DNA of 64,000 bases, taken from G963663735 sp963663735. Lineage in GTDB: Bacteria; Acidobacteriota; UBA6911; RPQK01; JAPXNP01. The stretch covers positions 1,302,001-1,366,000 of the forward strand of contig CAXXHN010000001.1 of the NCBI GenBank assembly GCA_963663735.2. Direction: 5' to 3'. Shown piece after piece: positions 1 to 8,003 of this stretch (the first letter of the stretch is position 1; each line of letters opens with the position of its first letter). Under the pieces are notes generated by a model. The model was not told the origin of the DNA, made no database searches, and saw only the letters and a list, made by a program, of their open reading frames with translations. The position numbers and the translations under genes were made by a program.

Positions 1-1188
1 GTGCAAATCGGAATAGTGGGAACAGGGGGGCGAGGCAGGAGCCATATTTCAGCTCTCTTATCCATGCCGGGAATCAGGATTCCGGCCATCTGCGACATTG
101 ACGAGCAGGCCCTTGCTTTGTCCAGAACGATTTTCAGAGAAAGGGAACAGCCGGAACCTCAAGAGTACACAGGTGAAGCCGACTATGAAAAGCTGATGGA
201 TCGGGATGATCTGGATGCAGTGATCATTGCCACTCCCTGGGACCTGCATACTCCCATGGCGCTGTACAGCATGAAGGCTGGAAAAATAACGGGTTGCGAG
301 GTGCCGATCGCCTATACCATTGAAGAATGCTGGGAATTGATCAATACCTGGGAGAAGACCGGGACCGACTGTATGATGCTGGAAAACTGGAGCTTCCGGC
401 CTGATAACCTGGCAGTTTTGAATATGATCAGGGCGGGTCTGCTCGGAAAAATAACCCATGTCCACTGTGCTCATTCCCATGACTGCATTGATCACTGGTT
501 TTTCGATCGGGAAACCGGGGATGACCGCTGGGGAGCCAGGTATCTCCTGGAACACAACCGCGACCAGTACCCTACCCATCAGCAGGGTCCGGTTCTCAGC
601 TGGATGGATATCAACTGCGGAGACTATTACGATACCCTGACGTCGACTGCTACCGACAGTTTCAGCATCAATGCCTATTTTAAGCGCAGGTTTCCGGGAC
701 ATCCCAATGGTGAGAGAAAATATAAGCAGGGAGATATTGTAACCACGGTAGTCAGGACAAAAAAGGGAAAAAGCCTGGTAATTAACTATGACATGCAGTC
801 GCCGCGGCCTTATGACAACAGGTGGATGGTGCAGGGAACCCTGGGGATTTACAATGAACAGCGGGATGCCGTGTACCTTACCGGCGAGAGCCCCAAATAC
901 CATGAATGGGAACCGTTCCCGCCTTACCTTGAGAAATTTCAGCACTCCTTTGCCAAGACAGCTTCTGGCGGGCATGGAGGCGCAGACGGGATCATGTTGC
1001 AAAGATTCATAAACTCGGTAAGGTTGAGGGAACCCCTCCCGCTTAATCTTTATGACGGGATCTTGATGGCGGCCATTGGCCCCTTGTCAGAGCAGTCGAT
1101 CATCCAGGGCAGCCGGGTAATCCAGGTACCTGATTTTACGCGGGGTAGATGGAAAACAAGACGTCCCTATTTCGGTTTACAAGCATGA
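1..1188 (+). CDS. Gfo/Idh/MocA-type NAD-dependent oxidoreductase, GH109-like
   Basis: The protein begins with a Rossmann dinucleotide-binding motif (GIVGTGGRG, residues 4-12) and continues as a Gfo/Idh/MocA protein. The middle carries the MMLENWSF stretch and the YPTHQQGPV and MDINCGD segments (about residues 180-205), which match the glycoside hydrolase family 109 branch (NAD-dependent alpha-N-acetylgalactosaminidases). GH109 enzymes cleave glycosides by an oxidation-elimination route with tightly bound NAD. The first base of the window is a GTG in frame, so the gene may start here or upstream; many relatives carry a Tat signal that would then lie outside. The exact sugar substrate is not known. 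Family assignment is firm, GH109 activity is an inference. Confidence 0.85.
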   Translation: MQIGIVGTGGRGRSHISALLSMPGIRIPAICDIDEQALALSRTIFREREQPEPQEYTGEADYEKLMDRDDLDAVIIATPWDLHTPMALYSMKAGKITGCEVPIAYTIEECWELINTWEKTGTDCMMLENWSFRPDNLAVLNMIRAGLLGKITHVHCAHSHDCIDHWFFDRETGDDRWGARYLLEHNRDQYPTHQQGPVLSWMDINCGDYYDTLTSTATDSFSINAYFKRRFPGHPNGERKYKQGDIVTTVVRTKKGKSLVINYDMQSPRPYDNRWMVQGTLGIYNEQRDAVYLTGESPKYHEWEPFPPYLEKFQHSFAKTASGGHGGADGIMLQRFINSVRLREPLPLNLYDGILMAAIGPLSEQSIIQGSRVIQVPDFTRGRWKTRRPYFGLQA

Positions 1189-1225
1189 AGATGGTTTTGT
1201 TTACGATAAAGGATTAGAGGGTCAA

Positions 1226-1993
1226 ATGGTAAATGGCAACTTGGACAGAGCCAGGAAGAGACAATTTTTTGTTTTCATGAACCTGTTTATGTTCCCGGTG
1301 ATGATCTTTCTCACCTTGATGAATTATTTCAGAGGCAGTACCATTGATTTTTTATTAGACTTATTTTTGCTGATTATCCTGCTGAGTACTGTTACTGCAG
1401 TTTTTAAATTCAACCTGGATATGAAAGTCTATAGATTTTCAGTTTTTATATGGTTCTCCACGGCCTTGTATGCCGGGGCCGTGGGATCAGGTTATGGATC
1501 AGCCCTCTACTGGATACTTGTGGCCCCTGTCATGCTTTTTTTCCTTTTTGAAAAAAGAGAAGGCAAGATATGGGTTGGAATATTGGCGGTTCTGACCGGA
1601 ATCGTAGTCCTTTTCCCCACCCAGCTTGGGACCTACTCTTATGAGATTTACCATAGGATCGGCTTTATTTCGTCTTTTCTTTTAATCACAGTCATAGGAT
1701 ACGGAGTTGAAACAAATCGCCAGAGGTACAGTTTAATGCTGACCGAAGAGAGGGACAACCTGGCAATCGAAACGAAGCGCCTCCGCGAGGCAATGGAAAG
1801 AATTAAGATCCTGGATGGAATGCTTCCCATATGCGCCCACTGTAAAAAGATCAGGGATGACAAAGGGTACTGGCAACAGGTTGAATCATATATTCATGAG
1901 CATTCAGGAGCGGAATTCAGCCACAGCATCTGTCCGGAATGCTCAAGGAAATATTATGGTGAAGAAGTGAAGGAAGGAGTAAATGCGGACTGA
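1226..1993 (+). CDS. Membrane sensor-like protein with C-terminal four-cysteine module
   Basis: 255 residues. About six hydrophobic segments fill residues 15-165, followed by a short helical linker (about 170-198) and a cysteine module at 200-245. The module has C203xxC206 and C236xxC239, with conserved Trp, Tyr and FSH residues between the pairs (IPICxxC-type start, FSHxxCPxC end). The same module ends a soluble PAS protein at 52600-54807, where a histidine kinase core would be expected. This is seen in many environmental sensor proteins but has no assigned activity that I know of; metal binding is an inference from the two CxxC pairs. No kinase, GGDEF or HTH domain is present. The ATG lies 37 bases after the preceding stop codon, so it may be cotranscribed. 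Confidence 0.75.
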   Translation: MVNGNLDRARKRQFFVFMNLFMFPVMIFLTLMNYFRGSTIDFLLDLFLLIILLSTVTAVFKFNLDMKVYRFSVFIWFSTALYAGAVGSGYGSALYWILVAPVMLFFLFEKREGKIWVGILAVLTGIVVLFPTQLGTYSYEIYHRIGFISSFLLITVIGYGVETNRQRYSLMLTEERDNLAIETKRLREAMERIKILDGMLPICAHCKKIRDDKGYWQQVESYIHEHSGAEFSHSICPECSRKYYGEEVKEGVNAD

Positions 1994-2081
1994 TTCTTCT
2001 CTGGGGAGTTTTCCTGCGGAATTCACCAGACATGTTTTAGCCTGTGACGGAAGGTTTCTTTTAGAAGAAAGGTAGGATGCA

Positions 2082-2249
2082 ATGGAAGAATCTAAGGAAA
2101 AGTATACCTTGTATGGATGTATTGTCTGCGGTAAACATGAAGTAGTAAAGCAATGCGATTACTGCCACAAATGGGCATGTACCGAGCACATTACTTCTTT
2201 GACTACCGGAGATGTCTGTGACAAGTGCGCCGGTGCGAAGAAAGCCTAG
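2082..2249 (+). CDS. 55-residue zinc-finger microprotein
   Basis: A short ORF of 55 residues downstream of the membrane sensor. It contains eight possible zinc ligands in order: C13, C16, C25, C28, C33, H36, C46, C49. This CxxC-CxxC-CxxH-CxxC layout suits a small two-zinc fold resembling a B-box or other cross-brace finger. An AGGTAGG Shine-Dalgarno-like stretch precedes the ATG. It has no signal peptide and no membrane segment, so it is probably cytoplasmic. Position and ligand spacing argue for a real gene; its function is unknown. Confidence 0.65.
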   Translation: MEESKEKYTLYGCIVCGKHEVVKQCDYCHKWACTEHITSLTTGDVCDKCAGAKKA

Positions 2250-2338
2250 ACCTGCAACATCGGGCTGATGAGGGAAATTGGTACTGATGCCTGCAACTTT
2301 TGCCGGCCTAAACACCGGACGAGGTAGCCTGGACCCAT

Positions 2339-2701
2339 TCAATCCTGGTGCAGGGCAAAAGGCAGTATGAACAGGGGCACAGCCAGGAAGAACCAGAAAA
2401 GGGAAGGTTCTATTCCGTATCGGGTCATGAACAGGAGCAGTTCACTGGAATTGATGGGGGAAGCTCCCAGGATCTGTTCAGTCAGCTTGTGAATGACAGA
2501 GGGGACCCAGCCGTCCGGAAGCGCATAGATACTGATCAGGGCGCCGAAAAGGCCGGAAACCGCCGGGATCATCGCGGCCAGAATGCTTCGTCGTTTAATT
2601 CGACTAATGACAGCAGCACTGAAGCCATTGTCTTCAATATCCGGGCCTGGGACACTCAAAAGGGCATCCAATTTTTTGTCATCAATAAAGGTTCTATTCA
2701 T
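2339..2701 (-). CDS. Putative membrane anti-sigma factor or ECF-linked membrane protein
   Basis: 120 residues with a short charged N-terminus (about 1-35) and two or three hydrophobic segments (about 38-60 and 95-117). The start overlaps the stop of the ECF sigma gene by 8 bases (ATGAATAG), which implies translational coupling. Genes in this position and with this layout usually encode the anti-sigma partner that holds the sigma factor at the membrane. No zinc-binding anti-sigma HxxxCxxC motif is present, so if it is an anti-sigma factor it is not of the ZAS type. Function is inferred from context. Confidence 0.65.
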   Translation of the reverse strand: MNRTFIDDKKLDALLSVPGPDIEDNGFSAAVISRIKRRSILAAMIPAVSGLFGALISIYALPDGWVPSVIHKLTEQILGASPINSSELLLFMTRYGIEPSLFWFFLAVPLFILPFALHQD

Positions 2702-3257
2702 TTTGATTCACCTGTTCCGACAAAATATCCTTCAGTTTATCACGGCCCCGGGTTATTAGTGACTTCACTGTTCCGAGGGGCAATTCCATGATTGAGGCTA
2801 TCTCATTGTGGGTAAATCCTTCCCGGCTATTCAGAATAATTGCGGTTTTTTCCTGAACTGATAGGTGAAGCATGGCCCGTTCCAGGTCAATTTTCAGAGT
2901 GCCTTGTTCCGGTGAGGAAAAACGCCGCAACCCGGTGATCCCCTCAAGTAGTTTCAAGCGCCGTTTTTTTTTCCTTGCATATTGCAGGAACAGTCTGTAA
3001 GCAATGCCCATCAACCACGAGAGAAAGGCTCCTTCCCCGCGATAACTTTTTATTTGTCGATAGGCAGTAATAAATGTATCTTGGGCCAGGTCGTCAGCCA
3101 AGTCAGCATCCTGGTTGGAAAGGGAGCGGAGAAAAGAGCGAAGAGGCGACTGGTTTATTTCCACCAGTCGCCCGAAAGCCATTCTGTCACCAGCCCTTGC
3201 CGCCGGGATCAGCCATTCGTCGGAATTAATACCTGAATTGCTGGAAACCTCCTGCAT
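2694..3257 (-). CDS. ECF subfamily RNA polymerase sigma factor
   Basis: 187 residues, the usual size for extracytoplasmic-function sigma factors. Region 2 lies at about residues 25-95 and includes the DLAQDTFITAYR segment for core binding and -10 recognition. Region 4 lies at about 125-180 with a helix-turn-helix (FTHNEIASIMELPLGTVKS). It sits between a DUF6249-like membrane gene (9 bases upstream) and a putative anti-sigma gene (8-base overlap). It would redirect RNA polymerase to a small stress or envelope regulon, probably including its own operon. The signal is unknown. Confidence 0.93.
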   Translation of the reverse strand: MQEVSSNSGINSDEWLIPAARAGDRMAFGRLVEINQSPLRSFLRSLSNQDADLADDLAQDTFITAYRQIKSYRGEGAFLSWLMGIAYRLFLQYARKKKRRLKLLEGITGLRRFSSPEQGTLKIDLERAMLHLSVQEKTAIILNSREGFTHNEIASIMELPLGTVKSLITRGRDKLKDILSEQVNQNE

Positions 3258-3266
3258 CCAAATATT

Positions 3267-3614
3267 TTAACGCCCTTTTTGTTCAAGATACCAGAAAACA
3301 ACAAAACCAAGGCCGAAAAAGAAGGGGAATACCGACGCCCAGGCTGCCTCGCTTTCTCCTATGCCCATTCCAAAAATCAGCAGGGCAATACCAAGACCTA
3401 CAATTGGAAGTCCGAAAGCCAGCCCCCAGTTGCTGTTGGCTTTTTCGGGAGTCAGGCTTTTTACCATATCTTCTGTCAGTTCCTGCCCTTTTTCAATGGC
3501 GGCGCGGATAGTCGCCTGCCTGTTGCCTTCGCGCTTGGAGTTGAAGAAAAGCGTAACAGCCACAATACCAAAGATGCATATAAATAAAGTAATTGGCATC
3601 CAAAATTCAGACAT
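3267..3614 (-). CDS. Small membrane protein, DUF6249-like
   Basis: 115 residues: one N-terminal transmembrane segment (about 6-25), a short hydrophilic stretch with the AAIEKGQELTEDMV segment, and two C-terminal hydrophobic segments (about 63-82 and 90-108). This is the layout of DUF6249 proteins, which are often encoded next to ECF sigma factors. An AAGGAG site lies nine bases before the ATG. It is first in the operon with the sigma factor and putative anti-sigma gene, so it may be part of the sensing apparatus or a target. No biochemical role is known. Confidence 0.65.
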   Translation of the reverse strand: MSEFWMPITLFICIFGIVAVTLFFNSKREGNRQATIRAAIEKGQELTEDMVKSLTPEKANSNWGLAFGLPIVGLGIALLIFGMGIGESEAAWASVFPFFFGLGFVVFWYLEQKGR

Positions 3615-3642
3615 GGATGGGTTCTCCTTTTTGTTGATTGTA

Positions 3643-3672
3643 TGAGAGTATAAGCCGCCTGATATAAGTTAC
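3643..3672 (-). promoter_or_regulatory. Candidate ECF-type promoter of the sigma operon
   Basis: On the minus strand a GTAACTT element (close to the ECF -35 consensus GGAACTT) is followed after about 18 bases by TCTCA, a plausible ECF -10. It lies about 30 bases upstream of the first gene of the sigma operon, as expected for autoregulation. This is pattern matching only. Confidence 0.3.
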
Positions 3673-3822
3673 AGTCACTCTATAGACGTCACGGGATCAT
3701 CGTTTGGATGCAAAAAAAATAGGGCAGTTATTCTTTTTGTTTCTTGACAGGTTTTCGATTACTATTATCAGTTGCGATAGCCAATTTGATAAACATGCAA
3801 GATAAACACAAAAAAGGACAGT

Positions 3823-4569
3823 ATGATGAAGAAGGACGTGGTTTTTACTACTTTGATTTTGATTTTGATTATGAGTTTCCTGGGCTGTGTACAGGATAAA
3901 GCAGCTGCACCTGAAAATGACCAGGCAGGAGCCGGACGGACCCCGGTTGGAGAGCGGCAGCAGATCTTCAACGGAACCGATCTTGATGGATGGGAGCATG
4001 TCGGGCCGGGCCGGGTGTATGTTGAAGATGGATTGATGAAAACTGAAGGCGGAATGGGTCTGCTCTGGTACACCCGGGAAAAGTTTGGAGACTGCACCCT
4101 GAGGGTTGTTTACACTACTACTTCGGTTAACGATAATTCCGGAATTTTCATTCGCATTCCCAATCCCCCCAAGGATCCGTGGCAGGCCGTGAACACCGGA
4201 TATGAAGTACAGATCCAGGCCAGCTGGCCAGTGGAAACACACGTACGCTCTGAGCAGCAGAAAGCCCAGGGTGACGACTGGCATCTGACCGGAGCAATCT
4301 ATTCACTCAGCAAGGCTGAAAAACAGGTCCAGAAACCGGCCGGTGAATGGAATACCATGGAGATTACCCTGGATGATGACCGAACCATCATTTATCTGAA
4401 CGGAGAAAAGGTTAACGATTATCTTGATATGTCAAGAACTCCTCTCAGGGGGCATGATTATGAGCCGATCCGCGGGCCTCGTCCCAGGGAAGGTTATATC
4501 GGGGTCCAGAATCACCATGAACCCCAGACTGTGCACTTTAAGGAGATCAGCGTAGTCCGGAATAAATAA
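3823..4569 (+). CDS. Secreted lipoprotein with DUF1080 (3-keto-disaccharide hydrolase) domain
   Basis: 248 residues. The N-terminus is a lipoprotein signal (hydrophobic core, then FLGC at about residue 22). From residue 45 onward it is a DUF1080 domain, starting with the typical IFNGTDLDGWE stretch and including DNSGIFIR and GYEVQIQ. Family members adopt a concanavalin-like jelly roll, and some hydrolyse 3-keto-glycosides made by secreted oxidoreductases. The Gfo/Idh/MocA gene at the window start could act on a related pathway, but this is an inference. An AAAGGA site precedes the ATG pair; I chose the first ATG. Confidence 0.88.
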   Translation: MMKKDVVFTTLILILIMSFLGCVQDKAAAPENDQAGAGRTPVGERQQIFNGTDLDGWEHVGPGRVYVEDGLMKTEGGMGLLWYTREKFGDCTLRVVYTTTSVNDNSGIFIRIPNPPKDPWQAVNTGYEVQIQASWPVETHVRSEQQKAQGDDWHLTGAIYSLSKAEKQVQKPAGEWNTMEITLDDDRTIIYLNGEKVNDYLDMSRTPLRGHDYEPIRGPRPREGYIGVQNHHEPQTVHFKEISVVRNK

Positions 4570-4589
4570 TTAAAGACCACAAAGAAGAA

Positions 4590-4637
4590 GGCTGGGATCC
4601 TTTAGAATGAAACAGGATTCCCAGCCTGTTTTCCTGG
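4590..4637 (+). terminator. Rho-independent terminator after the DUF1080 gene
   Basis: GGCTGGGATCC pairs with GGATTCCCAGCC (one bulged base) around a 14-base loop, followed by a T-rich tract. It starts 21 bases after the DUF1080 stop codon. Confidence 0.75.
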
Positions 4638-4658
4638 CCTTTTTTGCGACTGTCCGGT

Positions 4659-5351
4659 ATGGCTGGATCCAGCCGGGAACGTCCACCCAATAGAACTGGA
4701 GAATTATTGTTAGACCAGCTCAAGTCCCTGATTCCATTCTTGCTGAAGTTATTTGTTCCGGCCCTCATGGTTCTCCTTGGGATGGTTTTTATCAGGTTTT
4801 TCTTTGATATTCCTTTCAGGACTATGACCATGGACCCGGTTCAGGTGCTGGCCGGCCTAAAGGGCAACCCTTTCTGTGGGGGGCTGTCTAATTTCGGGGT
4901 GCTTTTATGGTGCTCCACAGCAGCAGTTTGCCTGTTCTGTGCCACTTGCCTGCCGGCTGAAGGGAAATTAGAAGCAAGGCACTTTTTATTCTATTCAGGC
5001 GTTATCACCCTGATGCTGATGATAGACGATTTTTTTCTGTTCCATGAAATAGTTTTCCCCCGGATACTGGGAATCCCCGGCGAAATCCTTTTTTTATCCT
5101 ATTTTCTGGTAGTAGTTTATTACCTGTACAGGTTTCACCGGCTGATTTTCGAGACTGATTATATACTGCTGGTTCTGGCTTTTGCTCTGCTGGGGATTTC
5201 CTTTGTGGCTGACATAATCCCTTTTCGGATCCGCGGGCAGTTCCTGGTTGAGGATGGTTCAAAGTTCCTGGGAATCGTTGCCTGGCTGGGGTATTTTCTG
5301 AGGGTCTGCTTCACATTCTACAGGAAACGGGGCACTGGCAATACGCATTAG
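4659..5351 (+). CDS. Polytopic membrane protein of unknown function
   Basis: About 215-230 residues with six or so hydrophobic segments: a pair at the N-terminus, a helix around the SNFGVLLWCSTAAVCLFC stretch, and later helices up to a basic C-terminus (FYRKRG). No catalytic motif is evident, though an acidic MIDDFFLFHE segment lies inside the central membrane region. The start is uncertain: an ATG at 4659 is used here, but a TTG at 4707 has a better spaced GGAG site. I do not recognise the family. Confidence 0.6.
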   Translation: MAGSSRERPPNRTGELLLDQLKSLIPFLLKLFVPALMVLLGMVFIRFFFDIPFRTMTMDPVQVLAGLKGNPFCGGLSNFGVLLWCSTAAVCLFCATCLPAEGKLEARHFLFYSGVITLMLMIDDFFLFHEIVFPRILGIPGEILFLSYFLVVVYYLYRFHRLIFETDYILLVLAFALLGISFVADIIPFRIRGQFLVEDGSKFLGIVAWLGYFLRVCFTFYRKRGTGNTH

Positions 5352-5384
5352 ACCTGGCGTGAAGAAAACTGGCTGAATCGGCTG

Positions 5385-6350
5385 TTACTTGTATCCGTTG
5401 TTAAGTACGTGTCCGGGATTAATGACGGTAACAAGTATTTTTTCAGGCAGGGTCAGACCATTTTTTCTCAATCTTGTGGTTAACCTGTGACAACCTTCTC
5501 CTATAAGTGAGCCTACATTGGAGGTTATCAACAAGTCCTGCATGGAAGGCTGTTCTTCAAGAGCTTCGATAGTGAATTCCCAAATCAGGGACTGGCTGCA
5601 GGAGAAGAGCCATGAAACCAGGGGGGAGGCATCCTGGGAACGCATCAGGTTGTAAGTAAAGGCACCGGTATAGGGATGGCCAATATAGTTGAATTCAATA
5701 TCGTCATCGTCCCATTGAGGGACAGTAGTCCAGGCCCTGCGGAGGCTGCCGTTCCAATCGGCTAAAGGGCGCCGGCCTGTCTCCCAGATATCAACAGACA
5801 GCAGGAACGCCATTCCTGCCACTTGGGACGCAAAGGATAGAGCCTCGGCTCTTTTGAGTTTGGCGAAGGTTGAGGCATTCTGGTTTCGGCAGAGTTCAAT
5901 CCGGTATGCTTCCGGAATTTCAGGGAGTTCAGGCAACTGTGTTACAGGGTCCTTGGAATTGACACTGCCGGTCTCACTAACCGGGGATTCACCCGAATTA
6001 ATTTCCACGGATTTACCAGGATCATCTCCGCTGCCGGAAAAGAGTTCCTTCTCCTGGGCTGATGCGTGAAATAACCCTTCTGTAAACCATGCATTTCGAA
6101 GCGGGAAAAGGTTGTTGCAGCTGGAACCGCTGCTCGTACAGGGAGGGTAACCAAAAGCAGGATACAGCCCGGAGCAGTCAGCCTGAAATGAATTTTGTTT
6201 TCCGCTTCTTATAAGCCGCTTGTTGAAAACAGGGGTTTGATACTCGGCCGGGCCTGAAGCGAATCCGGGGATGGTTAAAAACATCAACAAAAGCGATATT
6301 GCCAAATATCTTCCATTATTCTGTCTTGTTATTAGGTGCACAGTTACCAT
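5385..6350 (-). CDS. Secreted DUF3943-type protein
   Basis: 321 residues with a hydrophobic signal segment at about 15-31. The N-terminal third is low-complexity and Ser/Gly/Pro rich. The C-terminal part (about 195-300) carries features of DUF3943: an IGHPYTGAFTYN stretch, a WEFTIEALEEQPSMQDL segment and a final GSLIGEG motif. DUF3943 proteins are found in diderm bacteria and are thought to be outer-membrane or periplasmic; no activity is known. The gene is followed by a convergent membrane protein gene with 33 bases between stops. Confidence 0.72.
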   Translation of the reverse strand: MVTVHLITRQNNGRYLAISLLLMFLTIPGFASGPAEYQTPVFNKRLIRSGKQNSFQADCSGLYPAFGYPPCTSSGSSCNNLFPLRNAWFTEGLFHASAQEKELFSGSGDDPGKSVEINSGESPVSETGSVNSKDPVTQLPELPEIPEAYRIELCRNQNASTFAKLKRAEALSFASQVAGMAFLLSVDIWETGRRPLADWNGSLRRAWTTVPQWDDDDIEFNYIGHPYTGAFTYNLMRSQDASPLVSWLFSCSQSLIWEFTIEALEEQPSMQDLLITSNVGSLIGEGCHRLTTRLRKNGLTLPEKILVTVINPGHVLNNGYK

Positions 6351-6593
6351 TTTCAGCAGGTGTTTTCGAGCTGAGCCTGTTCCAATTTTTGGTTGCAGAA
6401 GACAGGATGAAAGTCAGGTTCCACTTTTGTCTTGAGGCGATATTTTAGGACAAAAGTAAAGAAATTTCAACATTACATTGAAGAATATTCTTTTTATTAT
6501 TAGATATTTCACTCATATTAAGAGAGTTAACTATCTTGAGCAGCTGGTTTCCATGTGTCTTCCTGAATTTTGTCGAGGCAGGCCCAGTGCAGA

Positions 6594-7955
6594 TCAGAGA
6601 ATCCCATTTGAATCCATAACAAACATGCGGGTGCTTGTGGAATAGGCACTGCCTCCTTGATCCGGGTAGAGCAGATCAATATAGAAGGCACGGAATCCCT
6701 GTAAAGGCAGGGAAATGGCAACCTTGACTTCCGGGGCGCCTTCACATTGCAGATCGGTATTTATCCACTCCTCATCCCGGAAATCGCGATCTTCTGATGC
6801 GGCTGTCCACAGCCTGGCTGTCACCAGTGAACCATCATCTTCGCTATCCACCAGGATCTCCACCTTGTTCTCAACTTGCGAAACCGACCAGGTACAGTCC
6901 TGATATCCACTATTCTGCAGGGTCTTCCCGAAAAATGCCGAAAGGGAAAGGAGAGCCTGCTCTCCCCCATTCAGGTCATGCCCGGCGTTGGGGACATAAT
7001 GCAGGTAGTTCTCTCCGGGAATATCACTGAAATAGTGCTTAACCGCGTCTACTGGCCAGTAGGCATCATTGGTTCCCAGGAAAATCATTTTCGGCATGGT
7101 TAAGGTTTTCCTGTAGGAGTAAGGATCGATCATTTTTGTCAGTTCCTGTCCTTCCGGGGTGCTCACATCCTGAGCAATCCCGAGGTTCACATAGTCCTGA
7201 ATTTCTTCGCTGTATGCTCCCCACGCTGTCACCTGGTAGTCCATCTGAACCGGCATATTCAATACATCGATAACCATCGGGCAAATTGCTTTAACACGGG
7301 AATCAGATGCCCCGGTCAACCAGGTAGTCCAGCCTCGTTTTGAGGCTCCCGATACCAGAAACCCGGATATGTCCTGACCGGTTCTTTCCCTGGAGAATTC
7401 CTGTACGGCATCCATGGCCCGGACAGCGCTTTTTGTCATTGGAAAGAGCAGGGGCCAGGTCAGGTCTTTTGACTCGCGATATTTATGCAGGGTATATGAA
7501 ATAAGGGCGTCCTCATATAAATCGTCATACAATGGCTGGTTAGGAGTCTGGCGCAGGATGGAAACAACGGCTCTATTTTCCTGCGCAATTTGCAGCATCC
7601 CTTTAAGAAGGGCATCATCCTTTTTTGCCCAGGCTGGCTGGTTGTTTTCAAGGCTTCCGCCTGTTATGAACAGGAGGGCGTCGCCGTACTCCACCTTTTC
7701 AGGGATTATAACTGTCAGCTGATGCTTCCAGGTGTACTCCCTCCACCGCTGGGAAGTAAGGATCAGTTCAGATACAGTCATCCCTGAAATCTTGGCGGAT
7801 TCCTTAACCTCCCAGCTGAAAGTGCTGTCACCATTATCCAGGTAATCCTTCAGTGCAGTTTCAGGTGATGCAGGTTTCAGTTCAGCCTGGGAGCAGGATA
7901 TGCCAAATCCGAAACAAACCGATAGCAGTATGGATAAAATTTTTCCAGGATTCAT
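6594..7955 (-). CDS. PhoPQ-activated pathogenicity-related (PqaA-like) alpha/beta hydrolase
   Basis: 453 residues with an N-terminal signal ending near C21 (FGISC, a possible lipobox). The body matches the PhoPQ-activated pathogenicity-related family: TGGSLENNQPAW at about 95, the GFLVSGASKRGWTTWLTGA segment around 200 holding the nucleophile Ser, a later GTNDAYWPVDA loop (acid) and PNAGHDLNG (His). The fold is an alpha/beta hydrolase exported to the periplasm. In Salmonella PqaA is linked to melittin resistance, but environmental members have no defined substrate. Confidence 0.85.
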   Translation of the reverse strand: MNPGKILSILLSVCFGFGISCSQAELKPASPETALKDYLDNGDSTFSWEVKESAKISGMTVSELILTSQRWREYTWKHQLTVIIPEKVEYGDALLFITGGSLENNQPAWAKKDDALLKGMLQIAQENRAVVSILRQTPNQPLYDDLYEDALISYTLHKYRESKDLTWPLLFPMTKSAVRAMDAVQEFSRERTGQDISGFLVSGASKRGWTTWLTGASDSRVKAICPMVIDVLNMPVQMDYQVTAWGAYSEEIQDYVNLGIAQDVSTPEGQELTKMIDPYSYRKTLTMPKMIFLGTNDAYWPVDAVKHYFSDIPGENYLHYVPNAGHDLNGGEQALLSLSAFFGKTLQNSGYQDCTWSVSQVENKVEILVDSEDDGSLVTARLWTAASEDRDFRDEEWINTDLQCEGAPEVKVAISLPLQGFRAFYIDLLYPDQGGSAYSTSTRMFVMDSNGIL

Positions 7956-8003
7956 AATATGCGACCTCTTCTAAAGTTAATCAGTTGGCAATATTTTCAT
8001 CAA

